Shown here one piece after another: positions 56,030-64,000 of a DNA stretch of 64,000 nucleotides. The stretch is from Limnanthes douglasii subsp. nivea (lineage: Eukaryota > Streptophyta > Magnoliopsida > Brassicales > Limnanthaceae). Below the pieces are notes generated by a model. That model made no database searches. It was not told the origin of the DNA and saw only the letters and a list, made by a program, of their open reading frames with translations. A program made the translations under genes and the position numbers. Numbering within the stretch: the first letter of the stretch is position 1; every line of letters starts with the position of its first letter. Location of the stretch: contig JAUPFV010000004.1 in NCBI GenBank assembly GCA_036936605.1, positions 296,836,009 to 296,900,008 on the forward strand. Direction: 5' to 3'.

Positions 56030-57493
56030 TCCTCTAAATCAACTACACCTACACTAACGATGTTTCTCTGGAAAACCTTCGGTAAAACCACATTAATTAG
56101 ATGATCTGTTATCATGGAGTTTGTGCCGATGTGCTCTATATGTATCTAACCCATATGAACTATATATTTTACAAGAAATAACTTAATGTCTATGTGTTTG
56201 AACCTAGACAATCTCATATTACTGTTTAGAGTATTGCACTGCAGAGTTTCGCAACCACAATTACTGGTTTGATGCCTCAAAGCACGCAACAAATTCTTCC
56301 ACCATGGTGGATGTAATAAGTGTTTATTTTAAAAGTTTCCACGATATTGCATCTCCAACTAATGAGAATATGTTTCCTTGAGTGTTTTTTAGTATGTCAT
56401 TGCATCCATCAAAATCTGAGTCGGAATACCCAATGATCTCTAATTTATCCAACTTCTCGTATGTCAACATGTGCCCCTTTGTTCCTTGCAGATATCGAAG
56501 TACCCTTTTAATTGGCTTCTAGTGATCAATGCTTAGATTACTAACATATCTCCCCAACATATTTACAACAAAGGAAATTTTCGGCCAAATACAAACTTGA
56601 GCATACATTAAACTTCCAATTGCCAAAAAATAATTTATTATTTGTATTTCCTTAATCTCAAACTTTGTCTTAGGACATTGACCCAGACTCAGTCTGTCAC
56701 CCTTTGCGATAGGGGTACTTGGGGTTTAAAATCTATCAATCAGTAACGTTGTAACACAATTTCAATGTATGACTTTGAAATTAATCCAAAAATACCACAT
56801 GAGTGATCCTGATGTATCGGGAATCCTAATACAAAACTGACATTACATAATCTTTAATATCAAACTTGTCTGATAGAAATCTCTTTGTAGTGTGTAAAAA
56901 TTTCTTATTGTTCAACACAAACAATATATCATCCACATACAATATAAGAAATATAAAATTACTGTTACTGGACTTGTGACACACATAATCCTCAACCGAG
57001 TTAATCTCAAAGCCATAACTGAATATCACTTCAAATAATTTATGGGTATATTGATGAAAGGCTTGTTTGAGCCTATAGATGGATTTCCTAAGCCTCAAAA
57101 CCATATTTTTAAGTTGTTTTCTACTAAGTATTTTGGTTGAATCATATAGATCGTTTCCTCAATATCACCATTGAGAAAAACATTCTTAACATCCATCAGA
57201 TGGAGCTTAAGGTCAACATGTACAACTAATGGCATGATTGTTCTAAAGAATCCTTCGTCGATACCGGAGCGAAGGTTACTTTAAAATCAATAAATTCACG
57301 CCGAGTATAACATTTCTCTACAATACGTGTTTTTTTTCCTTTCCACATTACCCAGATAATTTCGTTTCATTTTGTAAACCCACTTACAGTCAACTGTATT
57401 TTTCCCTTTAGGTAATGGGACAAGATCACATAACGTCAATCCACTTCTGAGAGTCAGAGCTTTCCATGGCTTGTTTGTAGGATGAGAGATCAT
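56030..57493 (-). pseudogene. Copia RT and RNase H remnant
   Basis: The RT start is DLVPLPKGKNTVDCKWVYKM at 57440-57380. The palm has RKSIYRLKQAFHQYTHKLFE and catalytic LYVDDILFVLNN at 57070-56910. The RNase H end reads, with breaks, FKHIDIKLFLVKYIVHMG and IEHIGTNSMITDHLINVVLP (about 56220-56080), the usual C-terminus of this copia group. Stops and frameshifts occur between the blocks. Confidence 0.82.
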
Positions 57494-58500
57494 CTACAGT
57501 TCCAACACATGACTCATCATGCTCCTGGATTTATACTATAAATTCTAGACATATAGTATTTTTTCTCTATCTCGTGGGCCTTCTTAAGGGAACTATTTCC
57601 TCTTGTTGCACTTCTTGAAGAGGTAGAATTTGATCATTATGAATGATTTTATTGTGATATTCTTGGGGGAGATTACTTTGAGGTTCATCTTGATCTACCT
57701 GGACCATATCCATATAATGGTTAGAACCCTAAAGTAGAACATTAGTGTTAGTTTAAGGATTATCATATTCTAAATGGAACGAAACGATTGTTATAAAAGA
57801 CCAATCTTCTGATACTTGAGTATTCCCATTAAAACCTTTATGAATCTCAAAAAAGTATTTCTTAAAAATATATTTTCCTGTATTCTTCCCCTCAAACTCA
57901 TCGTCCTTGAGAAAATTTATCGTACCCATTTCAAATATAATATCAGTGAAAGAATCATAAAACTTAAACCTCTTCGATTATTTGGCATAACCTATGAAGA
58001 AACAACTTACTATTTTTTGCTCTAGTTTATTTTCATGAGGATTGTAAGGCCTCACCTCAGCTAGACAAATCCACATATGCATACGATTTAAATTGGGGTT
58101 ATACTCATTCCAAAGCTCACACGGAGTCCTAAAAACAGCCTTAGTGGATAATTTGTTGAGTACATAAGTGACTCAATTGATGGTTTCTCCCGCATAGAGA
58201 TAGTGGTAGAGATGAATACTTATCATACTTCTGACCATATTGTTAATGTTCGGTTCCGCCTCTCAGATACACTATTCATACGGGATGAACCCAACATTGT
58301 GCATTGAGGGATTATGCCACACTTCTATGGTTTTTTAGCAAATGTTTATTGACATTGTTCACACGATCCGTCATATCTGTCATAAGACTCACTAACACTG
58401 TCAGATCTAACGGTCTTAATGTTCTTACTGAGTTTTTTCAACTTCGGTCCTAAAAGTTTTAAAGTTATCTAAGGCTTCATGATTTTTATTTTTTATAGGA
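57494..58500 (-). pseudogene. Copia integrase remnant
   Basis: Degenerate minus-strand translation: YVLNKLSTKAVFRTPCELWN, MHMWICLAEVRPYNPHENKL, then KIVSCFFIGYAK, RFKFYDSFTDIIFEMG and DDEFEGKN. These match the integrase C-terminal region of plant copia pol (the ATYILNK..., VRPYNPHEKKLD and SCYFIGY blocks). Many stops are present upstream in the catalytic core. Confidence 0.75.
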
Positions 58501-58511
58501 CCTTGACCCGT

Positions 58512-59142
58512 TCATTTACCATTTGACTTCCAATTAGGTCTTGCTCCTTTTGAAGATGTTAGCACATTAACCTCAAGCGCTGCCCCTTTAAGTTTTCGAT
58601 CATCCTGTGCAGCATAGGAAATCAACTCATTGATATTCCACTTTTCTCGCATGCAGTTATAGATGAATTGGAAATACTTAAACCAATTTGGCAACGAATG
58701 AAATGTGAACCCCACTATGAATTCCTCAGGGATGTTTACCCCGTCTGCTTTTAACTTTTGGCCAACAATAGATATTCTAATAATGTGCTCACATAGTTTA
58801 CCTTTGTCATTATAATTTTTCGTAGATAGCTCATTTATGAGACGCTGCATCTCTACATTATCATTTTAAGCAAAGGTTTTCTCAATTCTGCGAGAAAGGT
58901 CGTACAAGTGGTAACATTCTTCAAGACAGTCCCCCACATTGCTACTGGAATTCCCTGCAATAACAGACCCATGTATGGCTTATTAGACTTCTCCCACCTT
59001 TCATCTTCCTTAGATTTCTTCGGTGCACTTTCCAGACTCAACGGAGATAGTTGGTATTTCTAAATACATAGTCGTAGTCATGTATAGAAAAGTACAGTAG
59101 TATATCATTTTTCCATAGAGGAAACTCTGAACAATCCAACAT
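58512..59142 (-). pseudogene. Copia gag remnant (UBN2-type)
   Basis: A start ATG at 59142 gives LDCSEFPLWKNDILLYFSIH and DYDYVFR. Frame changes lead to ERWEKSNKPYMGLLLQGIPV (59041-58853) and then to the well-kept part ELSTKNYNDKGKLCEHIIRI, LKADGVNIPEEFIVGFTFHS and KWNINELISYAAQDD (58850-58512). This is the layout of the UBN2-type copia gag, without a visible zinc knuckle. Confidence 0.78.
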
Positions 59143-59349
59143 GGTTAGAACGGTTCCCCAATAGGTTGTAACCAATAGAGGATATAATAAGAACAAATAA
59201 CACACAAAACACATTTAATAACTTGACATATAACTGAAAACATATGTATGAACATGGAAAATATACGTAAAACATAAAATATCATGATAATAGATATCGA
59301 ATGGAAAATCGTACTAACATGCATTTTATGAGTTTGAGAAAAATACTAT

Positions 59350-59757
59350 TGATGAGTTTGAATTCAGCTTGCTCCCCGGACAGGGACAGATCGGTCCAAG
59401 GCCTCCGGACCGGACAGATCACTTCGAACACTAAGCCCATAAGACTGTTCGAACTATGACAAAAGTACTAAAAAACCTAAACACTTCTTGACTAAGCTTC
59501 TTGCTCTCCTACTTAGAGCTCATGGGTCTTTGAACATGACCCGGGTCCATTAAACATGACCCGAAAGCCCATAAGGGCCCAAACATAAGGGTATAAATAC
59601 CCAACCACCTGCATTAAGTGTGGGTAATGAGAATTAACTGCAACCAGCCAGCTTAATTATCTCTCTACTCTCTACTCTAAATATTAAATACCCCCATACT
59701 ACTATAAAATACCAAAAACATTACAAGCCTACCCTCAGGCGATAATTATCCTCACCA
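59350..59757 (+). repeat. 5' LTR of gypsy copy C
   Basis: 408 bp, TGATGAGTTTG...CTCACCA. It contains several CCGGAC(A/C)G words near the start, a TATA-like ggtataaatac at about 59590, and a CT-rich leader. It matches the copy A LTR (reverse strand, 2847-3215) and the solo LTR at 5317. Confidence 0.9.
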
Positions 59758-59760
59758 AAT

Positions 59761-59778
59761 TGGCGACCACAGTGGGAG
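59761..59778 (+). other. Primer-binding site of gypsy copy C
   Basis: TGGCGACCACAGTGGGAG starts three bases after the LTR end, matching copy A in place and sequence. The tRNA identity was not checked. Confidence 0.75.
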
Positions 59779-59829
59779 AAGAGGGTGCATGAATCAAGCA
59801 TTCAAAACCAGCAAAGAAAGTCTGTCCGA

Positions 59830-61445
59830 ATGAATCCGGAAAATCCAGAAGTACCACCAGCTCTGCTTGAAGTGGTGGGAGAGAACGATGAGTACACTAT
59901 CAAAGAGCGCGATAGGCTAAAGGGTGAAATAGAAGCTCTGAGGGCAGAAAAGGCTAAGATGGGCATGAAAGAAAATTCCAAAGCATCAGTTGCTCATCGC
60001 ACCGACAACCCCAGAGAGCATGAGTCTTCAAAGACTCATGTGAGTACCAAAAAGACTCATGTCAGCTCTAAAAAATCTCACCGGACTAAGCCAGTAGAGA
60101 GCTCTAACTCAAGCTCAGAATCTTCTGATAGCTCCTCGGATGATGAGGGAGTTGAAGAATCCTTATCCTCTAGCAGCGATGAGGGTCGAACTAAAAAGAA
60201 GCAAAAGCAGATAACAAAATATTCAAGAAAAAGGGATAGGCATGGAAAGATGAAGAAGAATATCGGCAAAGGGTCATCTCACAGCCGGAGGCATGTAGAC
60301 CGGATGCTGATGGATCCTTTTGCTTTCCACGATGAGCCAGGTGTCTTTGCAACCCCTAATGAGGATACCGTGTTCAGTCGTGGCAGAAATTGGAGGCAAT
60401 CTCCATTATCTTCCAAAATTCTGTCCGGAAACCTCCCTAAGAGGTTCGACAGCACCAAAATAGAAAAGTACGATGACAGTACTGATCCGGACAACCATTT
60501 GGAACAATTTAAAAACTTCATGATGAACTTTGACGACGATGATAAACTACTTTGTAGGGCATTCTCCCAATCATTCACGGGGAGTGCTCTAAAATGGTAT
60601 AACAGCCTGCCTCAGGGTTGTATTAAGGATTTCGATAATTTTTGGGTAGCCTTTCGAAGGCAGTTTGTAGGGAGTAAAGAGCTAAAGGGAAATGGAGACA
60701 CAATAATCCATTGTGCCCAGGAACCAAATGAGTCCTTAAAAGAATATATAAGTCGTTTTGTGAATACCAAGAATGGGCTGGCTGATTGCTTCGAACAGGT
60801 AGCAATAGCATCCCTAAGACAGGGCTTGAACCATGGCAATTTGGCTGACTCAGTGACCAGAAAGAAGGCCATGACATGGGGAGGGTTGCTGAATCAGGTT
60901 GGAAAACAAATTAATGTCGATGAAACAAAGAAAACTAGGGTGCACATGCAGGTGAGGTCTACCCCGGTAACACCAAATCCCAATCAGAATCAGTCCGGGA
61001 ACAAAGCCAGAGAGACCGGACAGGGGCATGGTAGGGCAAAAGCTCAGTCTCAACCAGCTGCTCCTGCTCAGAGTCAGCAATCCAGAAACAAGAGAGGGCC
61101 ATGGGTCCAACCGGAGTGGTTCGCAGAATTAAAAGAAAGTGTGGCCACCATATTGATAAAACAAAGGAAGAGGTGCATTATCGGAGACCAACCACATTGC
61201 AGTCTCCCAGAGAGCATCGCAATAACTCTTTTTGCCAATATCACAATGATATTGGTCATACCACCGATGACTGCATAGCACTGAAACAAGAAGTTCAGAA
61301 CTTGATTGAGAGGGGAAAGCTGGGTGCTTATGTCAAAAGAAGAGGAGGTAACAGGCCTGACAATACTCACCGGGTTGGTCCAAGTAAAGCTGCTCCGGAG
61401 GGAGCCATGGTTATAATTGAAAGGTTTGATGTCGAATCTGAGTAA
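59830..61445 (+). pseudogene. Gag of gypsy copy C, one frameshift and one stop
   Basis: I take the ATG at 59830 (MNPENPEVPP); the frame is open upstream to the primer site but has no earlier ATG. A charged coiled-coil-like part (ERDRLKGEIEALRAEKAKMG) and a long Ser/Lys region precede the retrotransposon gag core (about 60460-60800, KRFDSTKIEKYD, SALKWYNSLPQG, NLADSVTRKKAMTW). A base loss near 61155 shifts the frame. The C-terminus continues with the zinc-knuckle-like FCQYHNDIGHTTDDC and NLIERGKLGAY, ending at TAA 61443-61445 where copy A has Tyr (EYLDPDP). Two small lesions therefore separate it from an open gag-protease frame. Confidence 0.88.
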
Positions 61446-62171
61446 TTGGATCCTGATCCAACTCGAAACAGAGTGGGTACAATTGAGGAGTGTTCTAGGA
61501 CGGTCTCCGGACTCATTAAGTTTTTTGAGTCACTTACAATTTTTGGAGGGGATACTATGACAGCTCCTACTTCTTCTTCGAGGAAGAGGCACGTTCATAC
61601 TTTAGCCTCCCAGCTAGAAGGAGGAATGACTTCCTATCAGTCACCAAATCCTTTCCCCTTCATTGTTTTTGATGAAGATGATTTAAGAGATATAGCTGGC
61701 CCTCATGGGGATGTTGTTGTCATAGGAGCATCTATTGGGGGCAATGACATAAGACGAATTCTAGTGGATACTGGAAGCTCAGCCAATATCATTTTCTTAA
61801 CCACATATAAGAGAATGAAAAATCCAGCTGTAATTCAGAGTTCAGACAGATCAATTGTGGGCTTTACAGGCAGCTCAGCCGATGTGATCGGAGAATTCGA
61901 AGAGGAAGTTCTATTGGGCAATGGCCCTTTTAAGAAAATGGTCAGGATACTTTTTATCGTGGTGGATTGTCCCACTTGCTATAATGCTATTCTAGGGAGG
62001 TCTTGGCTTTCTAGGATGCATGCAGTGGCTTCGACAGTCCACCAGTGCTTGAAATATGTTGTTCAGGGACAAGTGGGAGTCGTCCGGAGCAGTCAAAAGA
62101 TTGCAAGAGAATGTTATGCCACTGCTCTGGCACCCCGGACACTGGGGGCAGTTCGCATCAACGAGCAATAG
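61446..62171 (+). pseudogene. Protease region of gypsy copy C, ending in TAG-CAG
   Basis: Open for 241 codons in the same frame as the gag C-terminus. The retroviral-type aspartic protease has its active site in RRILVDTGSSANIIF (about 61753-61797) and the following GNGPFKKMVRILF and NAILGRSWL blocks. The frame ends with TAG at 62169-62171 followed by CAG. The linker to RT continues in the same frame after that stop. Confidence 0.88.
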
Positions 62172-64000
62172 CAGTTTGAGGGGCTTTCTAGGGGTGAGGG
62201 TGAAATTGATGACCCTAGAGAGACCCGTGGAGTATTGATACCGGTTGAAGAGGTAGAGATACACTGTTTGGAAGAAGGAAGAAGTGTCAAGATAGGGTCT
62301 AAGATGCCACCCGTTTTGAAAAATAAAATGTTAAAGTTTTGAAAGAATCATCAGCACGTTTTTGCTTGGTGCAATGCTGATGTTACTGAGGTTCCAGCAG
62401 AAGTGATATTACATCACCTCTCTGTCAGGAGAGACGTAACACCAGTGGTTCAAAAGAGAAGAGCTTTTTATAAGGAGAAGGTTGATATCATTGTGCAAGA
62501 GGTTGACAGGCTCACAAAGATGGGGCACATCAATGAGTCTCAGTATCCTTTGTGGACTGCCAATCCGGTTCTGGTAAAGAAGAAAAATGGCAAGTGGCGC
62601 ATGTGCATTGACTTCACAGATCTCAATAGAGCTTGCCCAAAATATTTGTATCCGGTCCCCCGGATTGATCAGTTAGTAGACTCCACCTCTGGGAACAAGA
62701 TGCTTTCCTTTATGGATGCCTTCTCCGGATACAATAAGATTCAAGTAGATCCGAAGGATCAAGAGTATACCACATTTGTCACTGATAGAGGTCTTCATTG
62801 CTATAAGGTAATGCCGTTTGGGTTGAAAAATGCTGGGGCTACTTATCATAGATTAGTAAACAAGGCTTTTGCTGATCAGATTGGAAGAAATATGGAAGTA
62901 TACATTGATGACATGATGGTGAAGAGTGTGGACGAGCAATTGCACTTGTCTGATCTCCAAGAAACTTTTACCAACTTGGTAAAAGTGAATTTAAAGTTAA
63001 ACCCAGAAAAATGTGTGTTCGGAGTGCAGTCCGGAAAGTTTCTAGGCTATATTATAAGTGAGCATGGGATACAGCCCGATCCGGACCAGCTCAATGCTCT
63101 ATTCCAGATAGAGCCACCTAGAAATATTAAAGAAGTACAGCGGTTAACGGGGAGATTAGCTGTCTTAAACAGATTTATCTCAAGATTTTCGAACAGGTGT
63201 GCCCCCTTCTTTTAAACCTTGAAGAGTGCAAAGGGATTCGATTGGACCCCATAGTGTGATGAGGCTTTCAATGAGATCAAGAAGCACCTGTCCTCCCCCA
63301 AAACTTTGTTTAAACCAGTTGATGGGGAGACACTCTTCATATATTTTGCAATTTCAAGTTGTGCCATCAGTGCTGTATTGGTAAGGGAGGTCGATGGTCA
63401 TCCCCATCCAGTGTACTACATTAGCAAAAGTTTGATAGATGCAGAAATGCGTTAACTCGAAAAATTAGCATTAGCCCTGGTGATAGCTGCCAGGAAGATG
63501 AGGCCTTATTTCCAGGCTCATCCCATCATCGTCCGGACTTCTTTCCCCCTGAAGAATGTCCTCCAAAAGGCAGACATTTCAAGCAGGATGACTAAGTGGT
63601 CAGTAGAATTGGGAGACTTCGACATAGACTTTGCTCCTCGAACAGCTGTCAAGGACCAAGCTGTGGCTGACTTTTTGGTTGAATTCCACTCCGACAAGGA
63701 TTCGGAGCAGACTACTGACATGAAAGATAAAAAAGTATGGGTCGTCCAAACAGATGGTGGATCTAGCACTATAGGATGTGGTGCAGGGGTGTGTTTGACT
63801 TCTCCATATGGAGACAAAATGTACCAAGCTATTTGTTTTTCTTTCATGGCATCCAATAATGAGTCCGAATACGAAGCGGCTATAGCTGGATTAAAGTTAG
63901 CCTACATTTGTGGGGCCAAGAGGGTCAGGCTACTAAGTGACTCCCAGCTTCTGATCCACCATGCCCAAGGCCAATCTGAAGCTAAAAAGGAGCAGCTTGT
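62172..64000 (+). pseudogene. RT, RNase H and second RNase H of gypsy copy C, 3' truncated by window
   Basis: In frame with the protease. A linker (GEGEIDDPRE, KIGSKMP) has a TGA at 62340. RT is open at 62403-63215 with KMGHINESQYPLWTANPVLV, MCIDFTDLNRACPK, SFMDAFSGYNKIQVDP, VMPFGLKNAGATY and catalytic VYIDDMMVKS. After TAA 63213 the gypsy RNase H continues with stops at about 63256 and 63453 (ISSCAISAVLVREVDGHPH, VYYISKSLIDAE). A second RNase H begins at about 63738 with VQTDGGSS, followed by NNESEYEAAIAGLKLAYI and RLLSDSQLLI. Catalytic residues of RT and the second RNase H are present. Integrase lies outside the window. Confidence 0.9.

Larger units (their letters stand above)
55147..59349 (-). 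mobile_element. Decayed Ty1/copia retrotransposon on the minus strand
   Basis: The minus strand holds gag (59142 downward), integrase, RT, RNase H, a purine tract and a 3' LTR beginning TGTTGGAATATA at 55662. Every coding part has stops or frameshifts. It is a different copia family from the one at 3890. The 5' LTR is not seen: the element meets the LTR of gypsy copy C at 59350, so the rest may lie beyond that insertion, outside the window. The outer end of the 3' LTR (about 55147) is a guess. Confidence 0.82.
59350..64000 (+). mobile_element. Ty3/gypsy (Tat-like) LTR retrotransposon, copy C, 5' part
   Basis: LTR (59350-59757), primer site (59761), gag, protease, RT, RNase H and a second RNase H follow in order and run off the right edge. 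The two RNase H domains in series are the mark of the Tat branch of gypsy elements. The element is the best-preserved member of its family here, with long open frames broken at only a few points: a gag frameshift near 61155, TAA 61443, TAG 62169, TGA 62340, TAA 63213, and later single stops. It appears to be inserted in the minus-strand copia element. ACTAT (59345-59349) would be its left target duplication. Confidence 0.93.

Noticed and set aside
60078..61370. Minus-strand frames opposite the copy C gag
   Set aside because: They are shadows of the gag coding strand, with composition mirrored from its Ser/Lys-rich codons.
1..64000. Search for a coordinated multi-gene system (biosynthetic cluster, defence locus, viral integration)
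   Set aside because: The host genes (MYB, LSF1, DUF1645) are unrelated in function, and everything else is retrotransposon or DNA-transposon sequence. No integrated plant pararetrovirus features such as movement or coat protein were seen.

Overview
The window is nuclear DNA of a flowering plant, most likely a eudicot. It is AT-rich, the genes have short GT-AG introns, and most of the sequence is transposable-element debris. No bacterial or organellar gene organisation is present. The species cannot be named from the sequence.

Three host genes are convincing. (1) A three-exon R2R3-MYB transcription factor of the WEREWOLF/GLABRA1/MYB23 type (19731-20637, +, 215 aa). (2) A ten-exon LSF1 (LIKE SEX4 1) starch-degradation gene (21161-25751, -). 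Its exons join to a full 591-codon reading frame with PDZ-like, dual-specificity-phosphatase and CBM48 modules. It is convergent with the MYB gene. (3) A single-exon DUF1645 gene (40076-40693, -). A fourth possible exon (30520-30822, -) has no identified family.

Layout from left to right: 1-3215, minus-strand Tat-like Ty3/gypsy element (copy A), cut by the window edge. About 3890-7785, decayed Ty1/copia element with a solo LTR of the same gypsy family inserted in it (5317-5841, 5-bp target duplication). 8736-9600, LINE fragment. 10895-11950, non-autonomous Mutator-like element carrying a GC-rich inverted repeat. 12324-14424, minus-strand LINE. About 15200-18660, second, strongly decayed gypsy element. 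19731-25912, MYB and LSF1 genes. 26235-27575, another minus-strand copy of the LINE family at 12324. 31716-40014, long LINE whose RT-to-zinc-finger segment is present three times in tandem (period 1641-1642 bp) and which ends in a GC-richer RNase H domain. 40076-40693, DUF1645 gene. About 40740-50270, AT-rich sequence with degenerate repeats. 50271-50928, complete TRIM with target duplications. 50929-55146, AT-rich sequence. 55147-59349, minus-strand copia element. 59350-64000, plus-strand gypsy element (copy C, same family as copy A), cut by the right edge.

The genes do not form a functional cluster. The most interesting signals are the LINE triplication, a UAG-CAG stop context kept at the protease/RT junction of both gypsy copies, the Pack-MULE-like hairpin element, and a Cys-to-Arg change in the otherwise well-conserved MYB domain. 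Nothing seen amounts to a new multi-gene system.
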